Positions 23,747 to 30,543 of a stretch of DNA of 46,696 nt are shown here, piece by piece (positions within the stretch are counted from its first letter, which is position 1; every line of letters starts with the position of its first letter). This DNA is from Blautia sp. (GTDB lineage: Bacteria; Bacillota; Clostridia; Lachnospirales; Lachnospiraceae). The translations under genes were made by a program, and so were the position numbers. The notes under the pieces are model-generated. The model saw only the letters and a program-made list of their open reading frames with translations, searched no databases and had not been told where the DNA came from. The stretch lies in contig JAFTPT010000016.1 of NCBI GenBank assembly GCA_017463155.1, positions 1 through 46,696 on the forward strand, read 5' to 3'.

Positions 23747-24475
23747 ATGTCTCCTAGAAAACGAATTTATGAAGTCATTGAGAAGTCTGATGGAAAAGAC
23801 GCATTAAGCAGTATCTATGACTATGCAATGATCATAATCATTGTACTCAGTCTGTTGCCCTTAGCATTTAAGCAAGATGTTCCATTTTTCAGGATAACGG
23901 ATGTTATTACGGTAACCGTATTTATCATCGATTATTGCCTTCGGTGGATGACTGCAGACTACAAAATCGATAATAGGAGCGTTAAGTCTTTCATCAGATA
24001 CCCGTTTACACCAATGGCAATCGTTGACCTCTTGTCAATTCTGCCATCCCTGACTGTTTTGAGTCAAGGTTTCAAGGTCCTGCGTGTTCTTCGTATGATT
24101 CGTGCAATGCGGGTAGTACGTGTGTTTAAAGTGATGCGCTACTCAAAGAGCATCGAGATTATTGGGAACGTACTCAAGAAATCAAAGGATTCACTGATTG
24201 CAGTATGTATGCTCGCAGGAGGGTATATCCTGATATCTGCATTGATTATTTTTAATGTGGAGCCGGATTCTTTTAATACTTTTTTTGATGCGATTTACTG
24301 GGCGACGGTGTCATTGACAACGGTCGGTTACGGAGATATCTATCCGGTGTCCACGATGGGACGAATCATTACCATGATTTCTTCTGTGTTTGGAATTGCA
24401 GTTGTAGCATTACCGGCAGGCATTATAACGGCAGGATATATGACGGAGTTGGAGAAACGGAATAAGGAGATCTGA
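23747..24475 (+). CDS. Voltage-gated potassium channel (six-helix type)
   Basis: 242 residues. S1 to S6 are visible: S1 about 24-42, S4 as an arginine ladder (VLRVLRMIRAMRVVRVFKVM, about 107-126), pore helix and filter TTVGYGD (about 186-192), and S6 to about 228. The sequence resembles KvAP/Kch-type bacterial channels. It conducts potassium on depolarisation. Spacing to the half-transporter is 21 bases and to the zinc-ribbon gene two bases, so all three are likely one unit. RCK domains often gate potassium transport, so the neighbouring RCK_C protein may have a functional link, though it belongs to another family. Confidence 0.9.
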   Translation: MSPRKRIYEVIEKSDGKDALSSIYDYAMIIIIVLSLLPLAFKQDVPFFRITDVITVTVFIIDYCLRWMTADYKIDNRSVKSFIRYPFTPMAIVDLLSILPSLTVLSQGFKVLRVLRMIRAMRVVRVFKVMRYSKSIEIIGNVLKKSKDSLIAVCMLAGGYILISALIIFNVEPDSFNTFFDAIYWATVSLTTVGYGDIYPVSTMGRIITMISSVFGIAVVALPAGIITAGYMTELEKRNKEI

Positions 24476-24477
24476 GC

Positions 24478-25389
24478 ATGAAGATGATTAAAATGGTATG
24501 CCCATACTGTGGTGCACAGCTGGAAATTGGTGAAGACCGCAGCATGTGCTACTGCTCCTACTGCGGAAGCAAGATTCTCATTTCGGACGATGAAAACAAT
24601 ATTACCGTGCGTTTTGAGAATGCGAAACAAGCGGGATATGAGTTTGAAAAAGGGCGAATGGAGGCCCAGGAAGAGGGCCATTCGAATATCGAACTTGCGA
24701 ATACGATAAAAGAGTTGATTGAGCCGCTGGAGCAGCGGGACCTCCTGGAAGGACGGAAACAGAGTTTAGAATCATCGTATAATAAGCTGCATACTGAGCA
24801 AACGAAACAAAGTAAACGATCAAAGGCAGGTCCTGTATTGACGAGTGTTCTTTTCTTTTTCTTTCTCGCTGCGGCTTCTTCTGCGATGCGTTCAGGGTTA
24901 TTTGCTTTACTCGCGATCGTGCTGCCTGTTTTGTTGTACAAATTGCTGAAGAAAAAGAATCTGACAGAGAAAGAGGACCTCGAAAAGCAGATTCGTTTGA
25001 AGGAAGAGGAGATAAATCTCACAAGACAGCACATAGAAGAACTAAACGACAGCTATGATTTTTCTGTTGTTCCCGAAGAGTATCAATATTCCGAAGCCAT
25101 CGATTTCTTTTATAGAGCGTTAATGACTTCGAAAGCATATACGATGCAGCAGGCAGTTGTATTATATGAAGATTATCTTAAGGAAGAGGAGAAAAAGCTG
25201 CAAGAGGAAGAAAGGTTACGTCTGCAGAAGCAGGAACTGGAAGAACTGAGAAGCCTTAAAGAATCTCTGAAGAAAGAGAACAAGAAGAAAAAGAATTCAG
25301 ATACCCTTGATAAAGCTTTAGTGATTGGCAGCACTTTATATGCCGGAGCAACTATCATTAGAGAATTGAAAAAACTATCTGACAAGTAG
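24478..25389 (+). CDS. Zinc-ribbon, membrane and coiled-coil protein
   Basis: 303 residues. The N-terminal zinc ribbon is built from CPYCGAQLEIG and CSYCGSKI. A polar helical region and then one or two membrane spans (SVLFFFFLAAASSAMRSGLF and ALLAIVLPVLLYKLL, about 120-155) follow. The rest is mostly coiled coil (about 160-195 and 235-285, rich in E, K and L). The ribbon closely resembles that of the TM2 protein at 31438, so the two are paralogues in this part. Function is unknown. GGAG lies ahead of the ATG inside the end of the channel gene, which implies coupling. A hairpin terminator follows. Confidence 0.7.
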   Translation: MKMIKMVCPYCGAQLEIGEDRSMCYCSYCGSKILISDDENNITVRFENAKQAGYEFEKGRMEAQEEGHSNIELANTIKELIEPLEQRDLLEGRKQSLESSYNKLHTEQTKQSKRSKAGPVLTSVLFFFFLAAASSAMRSGLFALLAIVLPVLLYKLLKKKNLTEKEDLEKQIRLKEEEINLTRQHIEELNDSYDFSVVPEEYQYSEAIDFFYRALMTSKAYTMQQAVVLYEDYLKEEEKKLQEEERLRLQKQELEELRSLKESLKKENKKKKNSDTLDKALVIGSTLYAGATIIRELKKLSDK

Positions 25390-25418
25390 GATTGAAATAC
25401 GGAGCTATGAGGTTTACG

Positions 25419-25462
25419 CCTGGTATCTTAAGCCACCACCTTGAGTACCAGGTGATTTTCTT
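25419..25462 (+). terminator. Terminator of the AT-rich operon
   Basis: An imperfect stem with CCTGGTA (25419-25425) and TACCAGG (25446-25452), extended inside by TTAAG/CTTGA, followed by TGATTTTCTT. Confidence 0.55.
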
Positions 25463-25485
25463 ATCTTTTCAATTGGGACTATCTG

Positions 25486-25514
25486 TTGCGCACAGGCAGA
25501 CTTTATGCTACTAT
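25486..25514 (+). promoter_or_regulatory. Candidate promoter of the rpn gene
   Basis: TTGCGC, a 17-base spacer, TACTAT. It would give a leader of about 260 bases before ATG 25782. Confidence 0.45.
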
Positions 25515-25781
25515 ATCAGTAAGCAAGTCTAATCTTCTAACACAGCAGATCCTGCTGTTCAAAGTGGAGTTCTCCACGGTTACCCTTGCTGGAAAACATA
25601 ATATCGGCAGGGAGCCGTTGGAGCGTATCTAGATATGAGGATGGGTTGCTTTTGTGTACTCCTCTAATAACGCATGTTATTATCTGATCACGTCTGGCGG
25701 ATGCCAGTGCTGTCAGCCACTCACGCTTCGCGTTCGCGGGACAGTACTAGGCTCCCTGACCACCACAGAAGGGAGTACTTT
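25515..25781 (+). other. Long structured leader of the rpn gene
   Basis: No gene is seen in this stretch. It holds several short hairpins (for example CAGCAGATCCTGCTG near 25543). The last one (25743-25779) pairs CTCCCT at 25752-25757 with AGGGAG at 25770-25775, which is the ribosome site of the rpn gene, and adds an outer AGTA/TACT pairing. Translation of the full-length nuclease may therefore be restrained while the internal start stays open. Confidence 0.45.
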
Positions 25782-26714
25782 ATGGAAAAAACGAGAAACA
25801 CGGTCACAAACGGAAAAACAAATGCAGTTAAGCGGTACGAGGACCTTGATTTTACCGATGATTTTATGTTCTGCAAGATCCTGCAGAATAATCCGCAGCT
25901 CTGCAAAGAACTGACGGAACTGATCCTTGGAAAAAGGATTGGCGGGATCGTCCAGGTTGACCGTCAGGAATCTATTGAGATCACAGCCGATGGAAAAGGT
26001 GTTCGGTTTGACATCTATATGGAGGATGACGAGCAGACAGCCTACGACATTGAGATGCAAAAAGGGCTGTTCAAGGCGATTCCGAAACGTGCGAGATATT
26101 ATCAGGGAATGATCGATCTGAATCATCTGGAGCGTGGAGCACGGTATGAGGATCTGATGCCCTGCTATATTATCTTTATCTGTATGGAGAACCCGTTTCC
26201 GGAAGTGGGTTTGCATAAGTACACGTTCCGCAATGTCTGTGACGAGAAACCGGACCTTATACTGGAGGATGGTGCAGTCAAGGTGATTTTATCTGCGGAA
26301 GGAACGGCCGATGATGTTTCGGAAGAGATGAAAGGCTTTCTGAACTTTCTCACTAGCCGTCAGAGTAATACGGACTTGACCCGACGTTTGGCAGAGGAAG
26401 TGGAAAAAGCCAGGCGTCATGAGAGATGGAGGATGGAGTATATGACATTACAGGAACGGGATGAACGGATGCGTGAAGAGGGCCGAGAAGAAGGCCGAGA
26501 AGAAGGCCGAGAAGAAGGCCGAGAAGAAGGACGTATAGAAACGCTGGTATCGTTGGTGTGCAAACAACTTTCCAAAGGAAAAACACCGCAGGAGATCGCG
26601 GAGATTCTGGACATGGACCTCTTTGTAATTCAGAAAATCTGCGATACAGCGGCGGACTTTGCACCGGAGTATCCGATTAATGATATTATGGCGGCTCTTG
26701 AAGAAAAGATATGA
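25782..26714 (+). CDS. Rpn-family recombination-promoting nuclease (PD-(D/E)XK), full length
   Basis: 310 residues. The nuclease domain spans about 15-200: LDFTDDFMFCKILQNNP at the start, then FDIYMEDDEQTAYDIEMQKG, the PD-(D/E)XK-type active-site region with E-M-Q in place of E-x-K as is usual in this group. Rpn proteins cut DNA, promote recombination and can be toxic and anti-phage. The C-terminal part (about 205-310) holds RERW-type helices, five 12-base REEG repeats and a helical tail. An internal ATG at 26442 follows a good ribosome site (see separate entry). GGGAG seven bases ahead of ATG 25782 sets the start; the leader hairpin may hide it. Confidence 0.88.
   Translation: MEKTRNTVTNGKTNAVKRYEDLDFTDDFMFCKILQNNPQLCKELTELILGKRIGGIVQVDRQESIEITADGKGVRFDIYMEDDEQTAYDIEMQKGLFKAIPKRARYYQGMIDLNHLERGARYEDLMPCYIIFICMENPFPEVGLHKYTFRNVCDEKPDLILEDGAVKVILSAEGTADDVSEEMKGFLNFLTSRQSNTDLTRRLAEEVEKARRHERWRMEYMTLQERDERMREEGREEGREEGREEGREEGRIETLVSLVCKQLSKGKTPQEIAEILDMDLFVIQKICDTAADFAPEYPINDIMAALEEKI
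26442..26714 (+). CDS. Predicted intragenic C-terminal Rpn product (antitoxin-like)
   Basis: 90 residues in the same frame as the Rpn nuclease: MTLQERDERMREEG, the REEG repeats, then IETLVSLVCKQLSKGKTPQE to MAALEEKI. GGAGG at 26428-26432 stands nine bases before ATG 26442, as good as any true start in the window. In E. coli short Rpn products from internal starts bind and inhibit the long form. The free-standing gene at 15694 begins at exactly this methionine, which strongly supports its use as a start here. Confidence 0.65.
   Translation: MTLQERDERMREEGREEGREEGREEGREEGRIETLVSLVCKQLSKGKTPQEIAEILDMDLFVIQKICDTAADFAPEYPINDIMAALEEKI
26475..26534 (+). repeat. Five tandem 12-base units in rpn
   Basis: Five units of GAAGAAGGCCGA type (first GAAGAGGGCCGA, last GAAGAAGGACGT), each coding for REEG or EEGR. 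The free-standing copy at 15727-15750 has only two. Unit number thus varies between copies by whole multiples, keeping the reading frame. Confidence 0.9.
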
Positions 26715-26749
26715 GATGAAAAGTCAGAGCAAAGGAGGATGAAAAACCG

Positions 26750-27415
26750 ATGAGTACACAGATGGATCTCATCCGGCAGCGGCACAGCGTGCGACAGTAT
26801 CTTGACAAGAAGATTCCGCAGGATGTCCGCGAACAGTTAAACGGCTTTGCCGACGAGTTGAACCGGAAAGCACATCTTCATATACAGATCCTCTATGATG
26901 AGCCGGAATGCTTCTCCTCCCGTATGGCGCATTATGGCAAATTCGAGAATGCCGATAATTATATCGTTATGGCCGGAGAGAAGGCGGCAGACCTTGATGA
27001 GCGCTGCGGGTTTTACGGCGAATTGCTCGTCCTGAAGGCACAGGAGTTAGGTCTGAACACCTGCTGGGTGGCACTGACTCATGGGAAGAGCAAGGCTGTG
27101 CTCGCACCGGGTGAGAAAGTAGTTATCATCATTGCCCTTGGCTACGGGAAGACGCAGGGTGGAAAGCACAAAAGCAAAAGTGCGGCTGATGTCAGCAATA
27201 TCAGTCCGGATGCGCCTGCATGGTACAAGAACGGGATTGAGGCCGCGCTTCTTGCCCCCACAGCCGTCAATCAGCAGAAGTTCAGGTTTGAGAGGAACGG
27301 AGATACTATAACCGCGAAGGCAGGGATCATCGGAACCTGCCTGAAGATCGACCTCGGTATCGTAAAATGTCACTTTGAGATCGGCGCGGGAAAAGAAAAC
27401 TTCAAATGGGGTTGA
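26750..27415 (+). CDS. Nitroreductase-family protein (TM1586-like)
   Basis: 221 residues. The start MDLIRQRHSVRQYLDKKI is the usual FMN-phosphate-binding RHSVRxY element of nitroreductases. GFYGELLVLKAQELGLNTCWVALT and APAWYKNGIEAALLAPTAVNQQKFRF follow as in the larger putative nitroreductases similar to TM1586. These flavoproteins use NAD(P)H to reduce quinones, nitro compounds or other electrophiles. AAAGGAGG lies nine bases before the ATG. The next gene (ArsC/Spx type) begins 11 bases after the stop, so a shared role in redox stress is possible. Confidence 0.82.
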   Translation: MSTQMDLIRQRHSVRQYLDKKIPQDVREQLNGFADELNRKAHLHIQILYDEPECFSSRMAHYGKFENADNYIVMAGEKAADLDERCGFYGELLVLKAQELGLNTCWVALTHGKSKAVLAPGEKVVIIIALGYGKTQGGKHKSKSAADVSNISPDAPAWYKNGIEAALLAPTAVNQQKFRFERNGDTITAKAGIIGTCLKIDLGIVKCHFEIGAGKENFKWG

Positions 27416-27426
27416 GAAGGAGGTCT

Positions 27427-27789
27427 ATGATGACGACAGTTTATTGTTATTCCAGATGTTCCACATGCAAGAAGGCCCTTAAATGGCTGGATGACAATCA
27501 GGTTGGGTATAAGGTGATCGATATCAAGGAGGACCATCCGGATGAAGCGACGCTTCGGAAGCTGCATGCGAAGAGCGGCCTTCCGCTGCGGAAGTTTTTT
27601 AACACCAGCGGGCAGCTTTACAGGGCGATGGAGCTTTCAAAGAAGCTGCCCGATATGAGCGAGGACGAGATGTTCAGGCTGCTTTCGTTGGACGGGATGC
27701 TGGTCAAGAGACCGCTTCTGATCACTGACGATAAAGTGCTGACGGGATTTAAAGAGGATGACTGGGAGGAAGTGCTTATTCACAGATGA
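27427..27789 (+). CDS. ArsC/Spx-family thioredoxin-fold protein
   Basis: 120 residues. CSTCKKALKWL near the N-terminus is the Cx2C active site, and the body (LRKFFNTSGQLYRAMELSKKLPDMSEDEMFRLLSLDGMLVKRPLLIT) has the cis-proline region of the ArsC/Spx/MgsR group. Members are arsenate reductases with thiol chemistry or RNA polymerase-binding redox regulators. The length and KRPLLIT fit the YffB/Spx-like branch better than true ArsC. GAAGGAGGT lies four to five bases before ATG 27427; ATG 27430 has slightly better spacing and would drop one residue. Confidence 0.8.
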   Translation: MMTTVYCYSRCSTCKKALKWLDDNQVGYKVIDIKEDHPDEATLRKLHAKSGLPLRKFFNTSGQLYRAMELSKKLPDMSEDEMFRLLSLDGMLVKRPLLITDDKVLTGFKEDDWEEVLIHR

Positions 27790-27794
27790 AGAAG

Positions 27795-27888
27795 ACTGTA
27801 ATTCGGAAATTCTGTGATGTGGAGTCCGGATTTGCACCGGAGTAACCGATCAATGACATTATGACTGCTCTTGAGGAAAAAGGTGTGA
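27795..27888 (+). pseudogene. Remnant of an Rpn C-terminus
   Basis: About 94 bases that align with the last 95 bases of the rpn gene (TCCGGATTTGCACCGGAGTA, then TTATGACTGCTCTTGAGG), but with changed codons and a TAA in place of the TAT in the conserved EYPI stretch. It directly precedes the UPF0158 gene. This is a third trace of Rpn material in 12 kb. Confidence 0.7.
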
Positions 27889-27889
27889 G

Positions 27890-28387
27890 ATGAAAAAGGA
27901 TAAAATTACGGTTCCGTTAAAGCTGATCACCGATGCAATCGAGATGACCATGGATGAATGGAACCAGTATCTTGATATTGAAACAATGGAGGTCGTAAGT
28001 CTGCCTGAAGATCTGTATGATGAAGAGGACCGGGAAATGGCAGAGCTGATTGACGAGGGTTGGAATACACGGTTTTTCGCGCTGCCCTCAAAATACGATA
28101 TTCACGAGTACAGCATCATGGAGAGCTTTATCTGGAGCCTGCCGGAAGGACAGATGCAAAATTATCTTCAGAACGCAATCAGGGGCAGAGGGGCATTCCG
28201 GAGATTCAAGGACGAAATCCTAAGATACGGGGTTGAACAGAGCTGGTACGCATATCGGGAAGAAGCCTACCGAAAGATCGCCCGGGAGTGGTGTGAGGAC
28301 CATGGTTTCTTGTATGAGGAGGACCGGAAGCCGGCAGCAGAGAATACATCCGTTTCATCGGTGGATGGAAGGGACCCGCTGTCCTGA
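27890..28387 (+). CDS. UPF0158-family protein
   Basis: 165 residues, soluble and acidic. MTMDEWNQYLDIETMEVVSL and the RGAFRRFKDEILRYGVEQSWYAYREEAYRKIAREW stretch are the marks of UPF0158, a family of unknown function. The last 25 residues (after FLYEED) have no counterpart in my memory of the family and may be new sequence gained at a rearrangement, because gene debris surrounds it. The ribosome site (GGTGTGAG) is inside the Rpn remnant and is weak. Confidence 0.75.
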   Translation: MKKDKITVPLKLITDAIEMTMDEWNQYLDIETMEVVSLPEDLYDEEDREMAELIDEGWNTRFFALPSKYDIHEYSIMESFIWSLPEGQMQNYLQNAIRGRGAFRRFKDEILRYGVEQSWYAYREEAYRKIAREWCEDHGFLYEEDRKPAAENTSVSSVDGRDPLS

Positions 28388-28463
28388 AGCTTCCGGCCCA
28401 AAAGATCGAAGAGATGATCAAAAACGGAGACTTTCAGCAGGCCATGCACATCGCCGGTGAGTG

Positions 28464-28772
28464 TCACTCCCTTGTCGGTAAGCTCCCATTTGACGACGGC
28501 ACGCTGGCTGTCAATGGCCATGGTACAGTCTTTATCGTTGAAATCAAGGCTTCTTTCTCAGAGCGGTTCAACTGTTTGATATGCCACTCCCGGCTGAGAG
28601 CTTCATGCTTGTCAGCATATTCTTCGAAATAGACAAGTTCCACAGGTCTTCGCGACCGCGTATATTTCGCACCGGTTCCGTTATTATGGGCTTTAAGACG
28701 GGCCTCCAGATCTGTCGTCCATCCACAGTACAGGGATCCGTCAGCGCAGCGGAGCAGATATACGTAATTCAC
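28464..28772 (-). CDS. GIY-YIG nuclease-domain protein (UPF0213/YhbQ-like)
   Basis: 102 residues from GTG 28772. NYVYLLRCADGSLYCGWTTD has the YVYLL...YCG form of GIY-YIG domains. LEARLKAHNNGTGAKYTRSRRPVELVYFEEYADKHEALSREWHIK contains the conserved Arg and Glu, as in small YhbQ-type proteins of 80-100 residues. These are single-domain nucleases with roles in DNA repair or unknown. No strong ribosome site precedes the GTG; it starts seven bases after the stop of the short ABM-like gene and may depend on it. The last 25 residues look like extension into former neighbouring sequence. Confidence 0.78.
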   Translation of the reverse strand: MNYVYLLRCADGSLYCGWTTDLEARLKAHNNGTGAKYTRSRRPVELVYFEEYADKHEALSREWHIKQLNRSEKEALISTIKTVPWPLTASVPSSNGSLPTRE

Positions 28773-28779
28773 GGCTGCT

Positions 28780-28887
28780 TCAGAAGGCTTCGACAACCTG
28801 TTCAATGACAGGAGCCTTTGTGAGCAGCGGCTTGAAGGCATCGGAGCATTCCGGCTTTGTTTCAAACATGGCGATGATCGTGATCAT
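28780..28887 (-). CDS. Miniature antibiotic-biosynthesis-monooxygenase-like protein
   Basis: 35 residues: MITIIAMFETKPECSDAFKP, then LLTKAPVIEQVVEAF. The first part looks like the opening strand and helix of ABM-domain proteins, and the end resembles their last strand and helix, as though the middle was deleted. AAAGGAGGT lies seven bases before the ATG and an extended -10 element lies upstream, so it may still be translated. It could serve mainly as a leader for the GIY-YIG gene. Too short for a functional monooxygenase. Confidence 0.5.
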   Translation of the reverse strand: MITIIAMFETKPECSDAFKPLLTKAPVIEQVVEAF

Positions 28888-28909
28888 GGGCATTACCTCC
28901 TTTGAAATG

Positions 28910-28918
28910 ATTGTATCA
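28910..28918 (-). promoter_or_regulatory. Extended -10 element for the mini-ABM/GIY-YIG unit
   Basis: On the minus strand TGATACAAT, that is TG, one base, TACAAT. No clear -35 element is seen 17 bases upstream. Confidence 0.45.
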
Positions 28919-29028
28919 TACTTTCACGCTGGTGTGGGCATCGACCTTTCGATCCTCGAGATCTTTTTCGAGGTGCCGGTTGACGACTTACGAGAGGAGA
29001 CAAGCTAACGTGGTATGAATGAAAGATC

Positions 29029-29178
29029 CTTCTTCGTGAGAATGTCTTTGAAGAATACAGCGGAACCTTTACCGAGCAGTTCGTTTTTGAACAGCTGATC
29101 AGCTTTTCGTACATACAGGCAGAAGGAGCAGAATGCAGGAAGGGAAAGTCATCGTATGCCCACCGGGAAAACAGGTAG
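29029..29178 (+). pseudogene. Remnant of a DUF4143 AAA-type ATPase
   Basis: The frame reads LLRENVFEEYSGTFTEQFVF, then EQLISF, which is the conserved GxxxEQxVxxEL segment of DUF4143 proteins, before running into unrelated sequence and a TAG at 29176. The rest of the gene is missing. Just upstream (about 28929-29008) is another short stretch with gene-like codons, also without a start. Confidence 0.5.
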
Positions 29179-29203
29179 CAGCAGACGGAGGGAGTGATAC
29201 CCA

Positions 29204-29677
29204 ATGAATTCCTTTGATGAATTGGTAGAAGTTGTACGTCGGTTACGTGCAGAGGACGGCTGTCCATGGGACAGGGAGCAGACGCACGGATCCTTGAAGC
29301 CTCCCGTGATCGAAGAAGCGGCGGAAGTGATCTGCGGCATCAATATTTATGAACAGACCGGGAATCCGGACAATCTGCAGGAAGAACTGGGAGACTTATT
29401 GCTTCAGGTGCTCATGCAGGCTCAGATCGCGGAGGAAGAGGGCATCTTTACCCTGGACGATGTTATAAAAGGTATCAGGGAAAAGATGATCCGTCGTCAT
29501 CCGCATGTTTTCGGGAACGCAAAAGTCAAAAATTCCGGAGAAGTCCTGGTGAATTGGGAGGAGATCAAGAAGCAGGAGAAAGCCGGCAAGGAAGATCCGG
29601 GGAGATACCTTGCAGATGCTTTTGATGAAGCAGAGAAACTGATCGACAAAGCGCGAAAACGAAAAGAAGGTCACTGA
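29204..29677 (+). CDS. MazG-family nucleotide pyrophosphohydrolase
   Basis: 157 residues, one MazG domain. CPWDREQTHGSLKPPVIEEAAEV and NLQEELGDLLLQVLMQAQIAEEE carry the ExxE and ExxD metal-binding motifs; RRHPHVFGNAKVKNSGEVLVNWEEIKKQEK is the characteristic second half. It hydrolyses nucleoside triphosphates to monophosphates and pyrophosphate, removing damaged nucleotides. The protein has one domain where E. coli MazG has two. GGAGG lies 11 bases before the ATG. Confidence 0.93.
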   Translation: MNSFDELVEVVRRLRAEDGCPWDREQTHGSLKPPVIEEAAEVICGINIYEQTGNPDNLQEELGDLLLQVLMQAQIAEEEGIFTLDDVIKGIREKMIRRHPHVFGNAKVKNSGEVLVNWEEIKKQEKAGKEDPGRYLADAFDEAEKLIDKARKRKEGH

Positions 29678-29709
29678 TGGAAAGTCGGAATACAGGAGGA
29701 TGAGAGATT

Positions 29710-30453
29710 ATGAGCATACAAATGATACTGAACAGGATGAAACCAATTCTTTTTTTACTGTCATGTCTCATCTGCCTTGCCTGCCGGATTTCCTATGCGG
29801 AGGACCTGGGCTATAAACAGATCGACCAGGAAACAGCAAAAGAGATGATGAAGCAGGAGGACGGCCATATCATCGTGGATGTCCGCACGCAGGAGGAGTA
29901 TGCCGAGGGGCATATCCCCGGAGCGATCTGCGTCCCGAACGAGTCCATCGGCACCGATTCTCCGGAAGAATTGCCGGATCCTGACCAGATCATCCTGGTG
30001 TACTGCCGGAGCGGGCGGAGGTCCAAGGAAGCGTCGCAGAAGCTGGCGGCCATCGGGTACACGAATATTTATGAGTTCGGCGGTATTATTGACTGGACGG
30101 GTGAGATCGTAACGGAGGATGCCATGAAGCTGATGATTGGTGATACAGAAGTCCCTGTAATCTGGGAAGAGAACGCGTCGGTGGAGGAACTGGCCTCACT
30201 TCTTCCACTCAGGATTCCGATGTCCATGTATGGCGGGTTCGAGCAGGTCGGCCCCATCGGACAGAGCATCATAAGCGACGATGAACAGACGGTGACGGAA
30301 GCTGGTGACATCGTACTTTACTCCGGAGACCAGATTGTGATCTTTTACGGTTCAAATTCCTGGGCGTACACGAGGCTCGGGCATGTGGACCTTGATCAGG
30401 AAGAGATGGAAGAATTGCTGGGAAATGGCGACGTGGAGATCACGATAGAATGA
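29710..30453 (+). CDS. Exported rhodanese fused to a cyclophilin-like domain
   Basis: 247 residues. A signal peptide (about 1-30, LFLLSCLICLACRISYA) is followed by a rhodanese domain (about 35-140: IIVDVRTQEEYAEGHIPGA, VYCRSGRRSKEAS with the catalytic Cys) and a second domain (about 142-247: MIGDTEVPVIWEENASVEEL, PMSMYGGFEQVGPIGQSI, AGDIVLYSGDQIVIFYGSNSW) of the small bacterial cyclophilin-like fold. Rhodaneses transfer sulfane sulfur. Each domain is common, the fusion less so. The Cys in the signal region is not in a clean lipobox. It begins 32 bases after MazG. Confidence 0.8.
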   Translation: MSIQMILNRMKPILFLLSCLICLACRISYAEDLGYKQIDQETAKEMMKQEDGHIIVDVRTQEEYAEGHIPGAICVPNESIGTDSPEELPDPDQIILVYCRSGRRSKEASQKLAAIGYTNIYEFGGIIDWTGEIVTEDAMKLMIGDTEVPVIWEENASVEELASLLPLRIPMSMYGGFEQVGPIGQSIISDDEQTVTEAGDIVLYSGDQIVIFYGSNSWAYTRLGHVDLDQEEMEELLGNGDVEITIE

Positions 30454-30543
30454 GGTTGAACCGTATGTTTAAAAAGAGCCTGTCCGAGGAGCGGCAGCTG
30501 AAACCAACTACAAAAACCCGATTCTTGAAAGGAGACCAATCGT

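Noticed and set aside
26475-26534. CRISPR-like array
   Set aside because: The 12-base units are directly adjacent without spacers and encode REEG repeats in frame.
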